Origin: Limnoraphis robusta CS-951 | GTDB taxonomy: Bacteria > Cyanobacteriota > Cyanobacteriia > Cyanobacteriales > Microcoleaceae | Assembly (NCBI RefSeq): GCF_000972705.2 | Contig: NZ_LATL02000135.1 | Span: 1 to 23,975, forward strand | Direction of reading: 5' to 3' | Length of the DNA: 23,975 nt | Shown: positions 1 to 8,531 of the stretch, piece by piece | Position numbering within the stretch: the first letter of the stretch is position 1 | Layout of the letters: every line of letters starts with the position of its first letter | Position numbers and translations under genes: made by a program | Notes under the pieces: model-generated | Databases searched by the model: none | The model's input: only the letters and a program-made list of their open reading frames with translations | Told to the model about the DNA's origin: nothing

Positions 1-105
1 GTCAATATCTTTAGCACTACTCCGAGATTGAGATAAACCCGCCCCACCCCATAACAGAATTAATCAACCGGACATAATATCATTCAGCTTGTCTATAGAG
101 ACTAA

Positions 106-138
106 AAAAACCCGGTTTCTTTGAGAAACCGGGTTTTT
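106..138. terminator. Bidirectional terminator-like hairpin (ACCCGGTTTCT family)
   Basis: AAAAACCCGGTTTCT (106-120) and AGAAACCGGGTTTTT (124-138) form a perfect 15-bp stem with a 3-nt loop. It has an A-run on its left and a T-run on its right, so it could terminate in both directions. It lies about 190 bp past the treY stop on the minus strand. The same stem recurs at 9023-9051 and three times after 23550, so it is also a dispersed repeat. Confidence 0.7.
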
Positions 139-240
139 CGCTTGTATAGCAGTGCGCGCAGGTCTATTTACATAAGCACAGAAACGAAAAATGGTGAAAA
201 GCCTTATTAGACTTTCGCAAATTCCTCCATGAATGCAAGA

Positions 241-299
241 TTGCATGGTTGCCTTTTGCATGATTGCATGGTTGCCTTTTGCATGATTGCATGGTTGCC
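241..299. repeat. 23-bp direct tandem repeat, about 2.6 copies
   Basis: Units start at 241, 264 and 287. Each begins TTGCATGGTTGCC and continues TTTTGCATGA; the last copy is partial. The unit is not a clear hairpin. It lies just past the 3' end of treY and resembles the short tandem repeats that expand in cyanobacterial gaps. Confidence 0.85.
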
Positions 300-331
300 T
301 TGCGCGAAGCGCTATACCTGCTGAAAAAGGT

Positions 332-3145
332 TTATTCGTTCGTTACATCTGGATCTAACTTCACTAACAAACCAACAGGAAAATGTTGTAAAATAGCCCT
401 GACAGGGATAACATTATTCGCTGCAATCTTAGAATCAGTAATCACTTCACACCAATCTGATTCTGAACCCTGGGGAATTTCAATCGCCGTATCTCCCCAA
501 ACTTCATCCCCAATCGGAAATTTTCCGGGTTCAACCACACGGGTTAAAAATCGAGGAATAACGACAATAGCTGTCTGTTGTTCGTGAATTCGAGCAAACG
601 CCATAATTCGTTCTTGATGCTGACCCATGACTTTCAGGGGAACATAATTTCCGTATTGAAATAACTCCACATATTGCTGACGTGCTTCCAACACTCGGAC
701 AATACAAAATAGCTTTAAGCGTCCATCTTCACAAGTCGCCATCAAGTCTTCTAACAAACTCGTCATCCCGGTTTTACAACGGCGTTTGATTTCTTGTAAA
801 AAAGACAGTCGTTGTTCAAAGTCAACGGGACGACGATTATCGGGATCAACTAAACTTAAATCCCAAAGTTCTGTCCCTTGATAAAAGTCGGGAATTCCGG
901 GAGTCGTCATTTTTAACAGCGTTTGAGACAAGGAATTAAACATTCCATAAAACGCAATCTTTTCTTGTAACGGTTGAAATTCCTGTAAAAAAGTGTTCTC
1001 CTCTGACGGCTCAAGCACTTGTTCTACAAAGGAAATAAACCCTTCTTCATACACCGTATCGGGACGCAACCAAGCCGTGTGAACTTTGGCTTCTCGCACT
1101 GCTTTGATCGCATAATCTTTTACCCGTTCGACAAACTGGGGATATTCTTCTTCATACCAGGGAAAAGCACCAATCACCGTTTGATAAAAGAAATATTCAT
1201 CATTACAATCAGGAATTAACATTCCATCCTGTTCTGTCTTTTTAGAACGGTTGATTTGCATCCAATTTCGCACTTGAGTTTCCCACTCATCGGGAATTTC
1301 TGAAATCACGTTTAATCTGGCTCGTAAATCTTCGCTCCGTTTGGTATCATGGGTAGAAGAAGCACTCATCGCATGGGGCCAGTTTTGCAGTCGTTGTGTG
1401 TTAAACTCGTGGAATTTAGCGGGGTTAATTCCGAAGTATTGCGGTGAACCGCCGACCTCATTTAAAGACAAGAAACGGAAATAGACATAAAATAATGTAT
1501 CTTCAATTCCCTTCGCCGTTAACGGACTTGAAAATTGTTGAAATTTCATCACAAAGCGTAACCATAACTGTTGATTTTCTTCGGAGAGATAATCATCATA
1601 ATCGAGGAGTAAAAACTTCTCAATTAAATTTAATTCATTCAACAGTTCGGGAAGTTTTCCTTTGGCTTCTTGAATCGCTTTTTTAACATATTTGCGATCT
1701 TCTTCGCTCACCCCTTCTTCGGTAATATACGTCCGATAAACAGGGAAACGGACTAACACTTCCATAATCGCCGTTTTCAAACCGAGCAAGGTAAAATCAC
1801 GGCCATAGCGATATTGTCCAGAAATTCGCTTCAATAAATGAGCTAAGTTATCCGCATCTCCGGCTAAGTTTTTATCCGCAATTAACCGCTTCTTATCAAC
1901 CAACATTTGATTGTAAGGTGTCTTCAAACCTGTGACATCACGATAAATTTGACTGAAACGTTTTTCGTTTTCACTATCACAAAACAATCCATTGACATAG
2001 TTCAAATATTCATAACCCGATGTTCCTTGAACTAACCATTTTGAAGGCAGTTTTTCATCGAGTTCTAATATTTTTTCAACGGTAATATAAATATCTCCAA
2101 CTTTATCTCGCAGCCAACGCAGATATTGAACCGGGTTATAAAGACCGTCAATGTGATCAATTCGCAATCCCGTAAATTGACCCGATTCTACCATTTTCCC
2201 AATCATATCATGGGTTTTCTGAAAGACTTTAAAATCTTCTACCCGGACACAAATGAGTTCATTAATGGTAAAAAAGCGGCGATAGTTGAGTTCTTCCGCT
2301 CCCACTTTCCAAAACGAAAGCCGGAAAAACTGATTTAATAATAAATTATCCAAATAATTAAAGCTTTCCGGTTGACCCGTTTCTCCGTTGAAATATTCAA
2401 TGTTTTGGTCAATAAATGCCGTAATTTCGGGATTATCTCGATACAGTTCCCACAACAAACCCTTAACAAATAACGCTTGATCTCGACGTTGTTGATTAGA
2501 CGTTTCTGCGGGAATACTTTTCAGCATATACAATACACCCAAAAGCTTGACAACATCTGGGTGCCGCCGTCCAAGTTTTTTCGAGAGTTGTCCGAGTTCG
2601 TGACTCACAAACTGAGCGTAGGATTCAATATTGAGGGGAACTTTTAAGCTATAATAGTTAATGCTTAACCCCTCTTCATCATAGGAAAGTTTGAGATCTC
2701 CATTTTCCAAACATTTCCCATAAAAATCTCCCAACAACGGCGTTAAAACTCGACCCCGGATGTTTTCATAAGGATGTTGCCATTCAATCTCAAAAAAGTC
2801 AAAATATTCAGAATCCGGGCCATATTCCAAAACATCCATTAACAGCTTATTTTGACTATCATAAGCCATATGGTTCGGCACAATATCCTGCACCCAACCC
2901 ATATCTCGATCTTGCAACTCTTCTATTAACTTGTCAAAGGTTTCTTTTGTTCCTAACTCTGGATTTAATTGATTGGGATCAACAACATCATAACCGTGTG
3001 TACTTCCTTCTCGGGCTTTAAAAATCGGAGACGCATATAAATCTGATATCCCCAATTCGTGCAGATAGGAAACAATTTTTCGGGCTGATTCAAACCCAAA
3101 ATCTGGGGTAAACTGAATTCGATACGTTGCTACTGGAATCCGCAT
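332..3145 (-). CDS. treY: Malto-oligosyltrehalose synthase TreY
   Basis: A GH13-family intramolecular transglycosylase that converts the reducing-end alpha-1,4 bond of a malto-oligosaccharide to alpha,alpha-1,1, giving maltooligosyl-trehalose for TreZ. The N-terminus (MRIPVATYRIQFTPDFGF) is typical of TreY. The barrel motifs are present: VQDIVPNHMAYD near residue 85, GLRIDHIDGL with the nucleophile D330, ITVEKILE with the acid/base E357, and STHDTKR with D600. The late motif PGIPDFYQGTELWD, diagnostic of TreY, is near residue 800. The 937-residue length is at the long end of the family and there is no signal peptide, so it is cytoplasmic. The ATG start lies 52 nt after the treZ stop, so the two genes are probably co-transcribed, treZ first. 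No trehalase gene (treH) is seen in the 331 bp downstream. Confidence 0.96.
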   Translation of the reverse strand: MRIPVATYRIQFTPDFGFESARKIVSYLHELGISDLYASPIFKAREGSTHGYDVVDPNQLNPELGTKETFDKLIEELQDRDMGWVQDIVPNHMAYDSQNKLLMDVLEYGPDSEYFDFFEIEWQHPYENIRGRVLTPLLGDFYGKCLENGDLKLSYDEEGLSINYYSLKVPLNIESYAQFVSHELGQLSKKLGRRHPDVVKLLGVLYMLKSIPAETSNQQRRDQALFVKGLLWELYRDNPEITAFIDQNIEYFNGETGQPESFNYLDNLLLNQFFRLSFWKVGAEELNYRRFFTINELICVRVEDFKVFQKTHDMIGKMVESGQFTGLRIDHIDGLYNPVQYLRWLRDKVGDIYITVEKILELDEKLPSKWLVQGTSGYEYLNYVNGLFCDSENEKRFSQIYRDVTGLKTPYNQMLVDKKRLIADKNLAGDADNLAHLLKRISGQYRYGRDFTLLGLKTAIMEVLVRFPVYRTYITEEGVSEEDRKYVKKAIQEAKGKLPELLNELNLIEKFLLLDYDDYLSEENQQLWLRFVMKFQQFSSPLTAKGIEDTLFYVYFRFLSLNEVGGSPQYFGINPAKFHEFNTQRLQNWPHAMSASSTHDTKRSEDLRARLNVISEIPDEWETQVRNWMQINRSKKTEQDGMLIPDCNDEYFFYQTVIGAFPWYEEEYPQFVERVKDYAIKAVREAKVHTAWLRPDTVYEEGFISFVEQVLEPSEENTFLQEFQPLQEKIAFYGMFNSLSQTLLKMTTPGIPDFYQGTELWDLSLVDPDNRRPVDFEQRLSFLQEIKRRCKTGMTSLLEDLMATCEDGRLKLFCIVRVLEARQQYVELFQYGNYVPLKVMGQHQERIMAFARIHEQQTAIVVIPRFLTRVVEPGKFPIGDEVWGDTAIEIPQGSESDWCEVITDSKIAANNVIPVRAILQHFPVGLLVKLDPDVTNE

Positions 3146-3197
3146 ATTTTTTGAGTTTTAATGAGTCTAAATTTATCCAAATTATCAGAAAGTTACT

Positions 3198-5021
3198 TTA
3201 CTTGCATTCGTAAAGCACAAAACTTTCAGCAGCCAGCGTTAACGTTTTAGAGGAGGTTAGAGTGTCTGGTAAACTCGCTCCATTCCCCATCCATTGTTCA
3301 TCGGTAGAATCTAACCGTTTCTGCCAATTTCCTTCGATACTGATCACATCAGTCGTAACAGCTTCTGAGTTAAAATTCAGTATACAAAAAACTTGGCTAT
3401 CTTGACTCCATCTGCGGATAGAGACAATTTTTTCTGTTTCCCAACTTTTGACTTCTTGATGTTGGAAACTCAGATTTTTTAACGCTGGAATTTCTCGCCG
3501 CAGTTGAATCAATTTTCGATAAAAATCGAGGATAACTTTATGCTTTCCTTCGGTTCGTAAATGCCATTTTAAAACACAATCGTTGAAGGTTTCAGCGCTT
3601 TGGGCATCGGGTGGATCTCCTTCGGCGTGGAAGGCTTCAAATTCTTCTTTACGCCCCTTTCGGACGGCAGCCACTAAGTCGGGATCAGAGTGACTAATAA
3701 AGTAAGCAAAGGGTGATTCTTCCCCGTATTCTTCCCCCATAAATAACATCGGAATAAACGGCGAGAAGATTAACGTCGCTGCCCCTAATTTTAACCCTTC
3801 AAAAGAAGCAAGCTGACTAATTCTTTCCCCTAACATTCGGTTGCCTACTTGGTCGTGATTTTGAATACAAACCACAAACTGAGAGGCGGGGCGATCGCCT
3901 GCAAAGTTTCCATGATAGCGCTGACGGTTTGCTGAATAATTCCAAGCATAAGCAAACCCTTCTCGCAGGGTTTTTTCTAACAGTTCACACTTGCCAAAAT
4001 CTAAATAATATCCCGTTGTTTCTCCGGTGAGTAAGGTATGAACACAATGATGAAAATCATCACTCCATTGACCATCTAAACCATATCCACCTTGTTCTTT
4101 AGGTTTAATAATTCTGACATCATTCAGGTCACTTTCTGCTATCAAATAAAACGGGCGTCCTAGCTGTTGGGATAACAGTCTCGTTTCATCAGCCATTTCC
4201 TCTAAAATATGTTTCGCCCCAAAATCATAAATGGCATGAACCGCATCTAAACGCAAGCCATCAATATGATAATCTCGGAACCAATACAACACATTTTCAA
4301 CAAAGAAATTCCGCACCCCCGGACTATAAGCATCATCAAAATTTAGCGCCCGTCCCCAAGGTGTGTTGTATTTTCCGGTAAAATAAGGCCCGAAATCTGA
4401 AGTATAATTTCCTTCCGGCCCTAAGTGATTGTAAACCACATCCAGAACCACCATCATTCCCTGTTGATGACAAGCATCGACCAACCGTTTTAACCCCTCT
4501 GGGCCGCCGTAGGAAGCCTGTACACCGTAGGGATAAACACCATCATATCCCCAGTTACGACTGCCGGGAAATTGCGCTACAGGCATAATTTCAATGGTGT
4601 TAATGCCCATTTCTAACAACTCTGGAACCCGATTAATAATCGCTTCAAATGTTCCTTCAGGGGTGAACGTTCCCACATGAAGTTCATAGATAATTAAATC
4701 TTCTAAAGGGATGACTTGCCAATTTTCATCCGTCCATTGAAACCCCTGATGATCAACAACCGCAGAGGGTTTATGAACATCATCGGGTTGATAATGAGAA
4801 GCCGGATCAGGGCGAGTCATTTCCCCATCGAGTTGAAACTGATAACGGCTTCCCGGCGAAACTTCTGTAGCGGTGAGATGCCAATAGCCTTGGTCATCTT
4901 TTTCCATCGGCAGAAGCCGTTCTTGGGGGGTTAAAATCTGCACAGAAACTTGTTGTCGCAACGGCGCCCAAACGGTAAATTCGCAGCGACGATCACCCAG
5001 ATAATTTGCACCAACTTTCAT
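3198..5021 (-). CDS. treZ: Malto-oligosyltrehalose trehalohydrolase TreZ
   Basis: A GH13-family hydrolase that releases free trehalose from maltooligosyl-trehalose, completing the TreY/TreZ route of compatible-solute synthesis. An N-terminal beta-sandwich (about residues 1-90, beginning MKVGANYLGDRRCEFTVWAP) precedes the barrel. Catalytic motifs are LRLDAVHAIYDFG with nucleophile D259, LIAESDLN with acid/base E296, and QNHDQVGNR with transition-state stabiliser D390. The segment GYDGVYPYGVQASYGGPEGL distinguishes TreZ from glycogen branching enzyme. The 607-residue length is normal. It is the first gene of the treZ-treY pair. Its upstream region is only 187 bp and is occupied by the 3' structure of the TnpB element, so its promoter must lie within or beyond that element. 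I see no strong ribosome binding site at the ATG. Confidence 0.96.
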   Translation of the reverse strand: MKVGANYLGDRRCEFTVWAPLRQQVSVQILTPQERLLPMEKDDQGYWHLTATEVSPGSRYQFQLDGEMTRPDPASHYQPDDVHKPSAVVDHQGFQWTDENWQVIPLEDLIIYELHVGTFTPEGTFEAIINRVPELLEMGINTIEIMPVAQFPGSRNWGYDGVYPYGVQASYGGPEGLKRLVDACHQQGMMVVLDVVYNHLGPEGNYTSDFGPYFTGKYNTPWGRALNFDDAYSPGVRNFFVENVLYWFRDYHIDGLRLDAVHAIYDFGAKHILEEMADETRLLSQQLGRPFYLIAESDLNDVRIIKPKEQGGYGLDGQWSDDFHHCVHTLLTGETTGYYLDFGKCELLEKTLREGFAYAWNYSANRQRYHGNFAGDRPASQFVVCIQNHDQVGNRMLGERISQLASFEGLKLGAATLIFSPFIPMLFMGEEYGEESPFAYFISHSDPDLVAAVRKGRKEEFEAFHAEGDPPDAQSAETFNDCVLKWHLRTEGKHKVILDFYRKLIQLRREIPALKNLSFQHQEVKSWETEKIVSIRRWSQDSQVFCILNFNSEAVTTDVISIEGNWQKRLDSTDEQWMGNGASLPDTLTSSKTLTLAAESFVLYECK

Positions 5022-5084
5022 AAATTTGTTGCCTTTTGTTTTACAGCTTAGGTTCCGGTTCGGTCACACGCACCTGCTATCGAA

Positions 5085-5245
5085 AACTGATATAACACGG
5101 TATAAACCGTATTAATGTTTCGTTCCTGTCTTGCAAAGTTCCTTCTCGACGGAAACCGCCGAGATCGGACTTTGCGCTGCATCACCCCGGACTGTCGGCA
5201 GCACCCGGTCAGACAGGCAAATCAGCCGAGAAGCCCTCGGCATAA
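5085..5245 (-). ncRNA. Candidate omega RNA / right-end structure of the TnpB element
   Basis: In IS200/IS605-type elements the guide (omega) RNA overlaps the 3' end of tnpB and the right end of the element. Here three structures follow each other on the minus strand. A GCCGAG/CTCGGC hairpin (5225-5241) lies inside the last codons of tnpB. A long stem-loop (5133-5175) pairs GCAAAGT with ACTTTGC and has a second inner stem closed by a G-U pair. A short ACGGT/ACCGT hairpin is at 5097-5110. Boundaries are estimates. The guide segment would be the sequence just beyond the right end, in the treZ upstream region. The call rests on position and folding by eye, not on a covariance match. Confidence 0.5.
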
Positions 5246-6339
5246 CGTAATAAATTCAGACTCGCATTATAGTCACGATCTTTGACTTCACCGCAAACCT
5301 GACAATTGAAAACTCGTTCTTTCAGTGCTATTTCTTGAACGTGACCGCAATTTGAACAGGTTTTAGTTGACGGATAGAATCTATGAGCAAAAACTACAAC
5401 TGAGCCGTACCACTCGGACTTATACTCAACTTGGCGGCGAATTTCATAAAGAGCAGAATCAGCAATAGCACCCGCTAATTTATGATTTTTCATCATCCCA
5501 GAAACATTCAAGTCTTCTAACCCGATGACTGCGTGGTTTTTGCATAGCCATGAGGTGAATTTGTGAATTGTATCTTTGCGAATGTTGACAATTCTTTGTG
5601 AAGCTCTTGCTAATTTGAGCTTGGCTTTATTCCTGTTATTGGAACCCTTTTGTTTTCTAGAAAGTTCGCGCTGAAGTCGAGCCAGATTTTTTTGAGCTTT
5701 TTTGTGGGCTGCTGGATTGGCAAAAACAGTACCATCTGAACAGGTCGCCAATGCCTTAACTCCAACATCAACACCCAGATAAACTCTTGATTTAACAGTC
5801 TGTTCTGATTCAAATTCGTAGGCTACAGACAGATACCAAGAATCAGCGACTCGACTAATTGTGACTCGCTTTGTGTTGATTTCAGGTAGGGGTTCATAAG
5901 TGAATATCCATCCAATAAAAGGAAGTTTTAACCTCCTCCCTGAAAACCTCATTACTTTGCCACAATTATCGAGAGTAAAGCTATCATTTCTGCCTTTTTT
6001 CTTGAACTTAGGATGTTTGGCAATGCCTTGAAAAAATCTGCTAAATGCTTCTCCCAAGTGCATGAAAGCAAATTGATAAACTCTAGAACTTAGGGTTGAC
6101 TGCCAGGAATATTGAGGTTTGACGTGATTGGTGTAGAACTTTTTTAGCTTATTCGCAGAAGGTTTTAAACCCTGTTTGTAAGCTTCATTCCACATCGCCA
6201 AAGCCCAATTCCAGACCCACCTAGAATATCCGGCGTGGGTCGCCATTAAGGTTCTTTGACGGTTGTTAAGTTTGAGTTGGGTTTGAAAGGCTCGTTGCAT
6301 AGATCTATTATCTGATCTTACAGATAGTACCGTGTTGTA
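5091..6339 (-). mobile_element. Solitary tnpB-only insertion element, IS605/IS607-like
   Basis: The element carries tnpB with no tnpA transposase gene of either the Y1 or the serine type. Its outer limits are inferred from an inverted pair of 15-mers: TATAACACGGTATAA on the plus strand at 5091-5105 and TACAACACGGTACTA on the minus strand at 6325-6339, 12 of 15 bases the same. Each lies in a short hairpin. The left end sits between the tnpB start and the stop of the EamA gene, the right end between tnpB and treZ, and neither neighbour is disrupted. Without tnpA it would need a transposase supplied in trans. Exact ends are uncertain by some tens of bases. Confidence 0.55.
5209..6300 (-). CDS. 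tnpB: TnpB, RNA-guided nuclease of an IS605/IS607-type element
   Basis: A transposon-encoded ancestor of Cas12. TnpB proteins use an omega RNA to cut DNA next to a short target-adjacent motif and help keep the element in place. All three RuvC acids are present: D178 in YLGVDVGVKA, E262 in IGLEDLNVSG, and D343 in KDRDYNASLNLL. A four-cysteine zinc knuckle (C315, C318, C333, C336) lies before the last acid. The N-terminus (MQRAFQTQLKLNNRQR) and the WQSTLSSRVYQFA segment fit the OrfB_IS605 helical domain. At 363 residues it is near full length with no frameshift, so it is probably active. Downstream on the same strand is a structured region suited to be its guide RNA. No tnpA partner is in the window. 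Confidence 0.93.
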   Translation of the reverse strand: MQRAFQTQLKLNNRQRTLMATHAGYSRWVWNWALAMWNEAYKQGLKPSANKLKKFYTNHVKPQYSWQSTLSSRVYQFAFMHLGEAFSRFFQGIAKHPKFKKKGRNDSFTLDNCGKVMRFSGRRLKLPFIGWIFTYEPLPEINTKRVTISRVADSWYLSVAYEFESEQTVKSRVYLGVDVGVKALATCSDGTVFANPAAHKKAQKNLARLQRELSRKQKGSNNRNKAKLKLARASQRIVNIRKDTIHKFTSWLCKNHAVIGLEDLNVSGMMKNHKLAGAIADSALYEIRRQVEYKSEWYGSVVVFAHRFYPSTKTCSNCGHVQEIALKERVFNCQVCGEVKDRDYNASLNLLRYAEGFSADLPV

Positions 6340-6358
6340 CCATAAATCGTCTACTAAG

Positions 6359-7411
6359 TTACTTCTCTACAGGAAGTTCAACAGCCTTGGCCTTGGATGA
6401 ATGAAGTTGTTGTTGTTGTTCGTTGAGGGAGTTTAAGTTCTGAGGCACAGAACGGTTGAATTTCAGCTTTTCTGCTAAGGTGTCGCGTTGGTTGACCAGA
6501 TAAATACTGACCAACGTTAAACCTACCCCTAATGATTGTAGCGGACTGAGGACTTCTCCTAAAAAGATATTTCCGAACAAGAGCGCAAACACTGGAGTCA
6601 AAAAGGTTAATGAACTCAGACTCGTCAGTGAACCGCTAGAGGCAAAATAGAAGAACAACGCATAGGCGATCGCACTGCCAAACACGGTAGAGTAACCTAA
6701 AGCCATCCAGTCATAAGCGCCTAAATGCGTCCATTGTTGGGACTCTAAGCTTCCAGAAAGGACAAATAACGGTAAACCCCCGATGATCATGTGCCAACCT
6801 GTGGCGACAACGGGATCACAATAGCGACACACCCAACGCACTAATACGGTACCGACAGCCATTGACAGCGATGCTAACAACATTAACCATTCGCCACTTT
6901 GGAATAATTGATCCACTCCCCAACTCATGCCTGCGGTTTCCAGGTTAAAGCCATTTAAAATCAGTTCATCGGGTAAGCCTATTAAACTAATTCCGCCAAC
7001 TCCGATCAGTAAGCCTAACCATCCCCAAAAGCCGATTTTATCTTGAAATAGCCACAAGGATAATATCGCGACAGCCAAGGGTTGAGAGTCGATCATTACT
7101 GATCCTAACCCCGCCCCGGTTCTTTCTAGTCCTTCGGCGAGAAATCCTTGAAATAACGCCCCATCGACTAATGCAAATAGACTAATCCAAAACCAGGCTT
7201 TCCATCCTTGGGGTTGAGATCTACCTTGCAGTGTGGTAAACAATAATATTAGCAAGCCTGCCGGAACTAAACGCACTCCCCCCATAAACAAAGGCGTTGT
7301 ATTCGGCATCACGCCCTTCATCGCCACCATCGCCGTTCCCCACAGAAAAAACGGGGCGATTAAAAAAAGAGATTGAAATGGTAATTTAATATCGGTCTGT
7401 TTTAGCTGCAT
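6359..7411 (-). CDS. EamA/DMT-family inner-membrane transporter
   Basis: A drug/metabolite transporter superfamily protein with two EamA repeats (about residues 16-145 and 175-305) and roughly ten hydrophobic segments, starting with FLIAPFFLWGTAMVAMKGV, a typical family opening. The second repeat ends LTPVFALLFGNIFLGEVLSPLQSLGVGLTLVSIYLV, with the usual glutamate after the ninth helix. The C-terminal 40 residues are hydrophilic and glutamine-rich, probably cytosolic. Family members export amino acids, metabolites or drugs; the substrate cannot be read from the sequence. The gene stands alone, its stop only about 20 bp from the inferred left end of the TnpB element. The ATG at 7411 is the natural start because the first helix follows directly. 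Confidence 0.9.
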   Translation of the reverse strand: MQLKQTDIKLPFQSLFLIAPFFLWGTAMVAMKGVMPNTTPLFMGGVRLVPAGLLILLFTTLQGRSQPQGWKAWFWISLFALVDGALFQGFLAEGLERTGAGLGSVMIDSQPLAVAILSLWLFQDKIGFWGWLGLLIGVGGISLIGLPDELILNGFNLETAGMSWGVDQLFQSGEWLMLLASLSMAVGTVLVRWVCRYCDPVVATGWHMIIGGLPLFVLSGSLESQQWTHLGAYDWMALGYSTVFGSAIAYALFFYFASSGSLTSLSSLTFLTPVFALLFGNIFLGEVLSPLQSLGVGLTLVSIYLVNQRDTLAEKLKFNRSVPQNLNSLNEQQQQLHSSKAKAVELPVEK

Positions 7412-7531
7412 GAGCCTTCAAAGTTAATTATAATTTTTGTTTTGTTAAATTATCTTTACAATCATACCGAGTTAGGGAGAAGATGTCTAGGGAACAGTCA
7501 CCAGTCTTGTAGGCCATAACTCGCGACTTCT

Positions 7532-7560
7532 TTCTCCCTTCTGCTAAAATTTGTTACAAT
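7532..7560 (+). promoter_or_regulatory. Possible sigma-70-type promoter for sppA
   Basis: TACAAT at 7555-7560 is a good -10 hexamer about 40 bp before the sppA ATG. The sequence about 17 bp upstream (TTCTCC, 7532-7537) is a poor -35, so this is a weak suggestion based on a single hexamer. Confidence 0.25.
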
Positions 7561-7600
7561 CAAAGATTCTGTTGGATAAAAATCCCCTTCTGGATAGCAA

Positions 7601-8422
7601 ATGATCTGGCCATTTAAACCTCGGTATCGCAAACAAATTGCTCGAATTGAAATAACTGGTGCGATCGCCAGTGACACAAGGAAACGGGTACTCGAAGCCC
7701 TGAAAACCATCGAAGAACGCAAATATCCAGCTTTATTATTGCGGATCGATAGTCCTGGGGGAACCGTTGGAGATTCTCAAGAAATTTATAGCGCTCTGAA
7801 AAAATTACAGGATAAACTTAAAATTGTCGCCAGTTTTGGTAATATTTCCGCATCTGGGGGCGTTTATATTGGCATGGGCGCTCAACATATTATGGCAAAC
7901 CCAGGAACCATCACCGGAAGTATTGGGGTAATCATACGGGGAAACAACATCGAACGCCTCTTAGATAAAGTTGGGGTATCGTTCAAAGTGATCAAGTCCG
8001 GCCCCTACAAAGATATATTAGCCTTTGATCGAGAACTCACCGATCCCGAAAAACAAATTTTGCAAGAATTGATTGATATCAGTTATCATCAGTTTGTCAG
8101 AACAGTCGCCGAGTCTCGCAACTTAGAAGAAACTGCGGTTAGAGAATTTGCTGATGGTCGCATCTTTACCGGAGAACAGGCTTTAGCGTTGGGTGTGATT
8201 GATCGTTTGGGGACTGAAGAAGAAGCCCGTCGGTGGGCGGCGGAATTGGTTAACCTCGATCCCGACAAAGCAGAATGTGATACCTTAGAAAAGCCCAAAT
8301 CTCTGGTGAGTCGAGTCTTAAGCAGTAATAATTTGGACACCTCTCGGTTATCAGCCGCCACAAATTGGCTAGAATTTGAACTCTCTACCAGTGGTTTACC
8401 GTTATGGTTATATAGACCCTAA
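7601..8422 (+). CDS. sppA: Short SppA-type signal peptide peptidase (S49 serine protease)
   Basis: A Ser/Lys-dyad protease of the ClpP-like crotonase fold that degrades membrane-bound signal peptides or other small membrane substrates. S85 in NISASGGVYIG is the nucleophile and K137 in SGPYKDIL the general base. LRIDSPGGTVGDS (about residues 48-60) is the conserved oxyanion-side loop, and TGSIGVI follows. At 273 residues it is the single-domain form, much shorter than the two-domain E. coli SppA. Unusually, the N-terminus (MIWPFKPRYRKQIARIEI) has no clear membrane anchor or signal peptide, only a short aromatic patch before basic residues, so it may be cytosolic or peripheral. It is followed after 109 bp by aroH on the same strand. 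The similar short SppA of other cyanobacteria is the likely ortholog. Confidence 0.92.
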   Translation: MIWPFKPRYRKQIARIEITGAIASDTRKRVLEALKTIEERKYPALLLRIDSPGGTVGDSQEIYSALKKLQDKLKIVASFGNISASGGVYIGMGAQHIMANPGTITGSIGVIIRGNNIERLLDKVGVSFKVIKSGPYKDILAFDRELTDPEKQILQELIDISYHQFVRTVAESRNLEETAVREFADGRIFTGEQALALGVIDRLGTEEEARRWAAELVNLDPDKAECDTLEKPKSLVSRVLSSNNLDTSRLSAATNWLEFELSTSGLPLWLYRP

Positions 8423-8519
8423 AATTGAAGTAAACTGGGGTCAGTTAGCGATCGCTAGTGATTCAGATGAAACGTTCTCATTGAGCATTTCAACTGATAA
8501 CGCACAACTAAGGAAAACT

Positions 8520-8524
8520 GGAGG
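8520..8524 (+). promoter_or_regulatory. Ribosome binding site that fixes the aroH start
   Basis: GGAGG lies 7 nt before a GTG codon at 8532. It is one of the strongest Shine-Dalgarno matches in the window and decides the start in favour of this GTG over an in-frame ATG at 8376 inside sppA. Confidence 0.8.
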
Positions 8525-8531
8525 ACTTTTC

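Larger units (their letters stand above)
1..331. other. Left-edge intergenic region downstream of treY
   Basis: No credible gene is present. The region holds a fragment reading AAACCCGCCCC near position 35, which matches the right arm of the 56-bp repeat seen elsewhere in the window. It also holds a strong hairpin at 106-138, a 23-bp tandem repeat at 241-299, and a small GCGC/GCGC palindrome around 302-312. Open frames here are short, low in complexity and overlap the repeats, so they were not called. Confidence 0.6.

Noticed and set aside
264..587. 107-codon open frame on the plus strand
   Set aside because: It starts in the 23-bp tandem repeat and then runs antisense to treY; no recognisable protein features.
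8376..8531. Upstream in-frame extension of aroH from an ATG at 8376
   Set aside because: It overlaps the end of sppA, has no family similarity and no ribosome binding site, whereas GTG at 8532 has GGAGG at ideal spacing and gives the family length.
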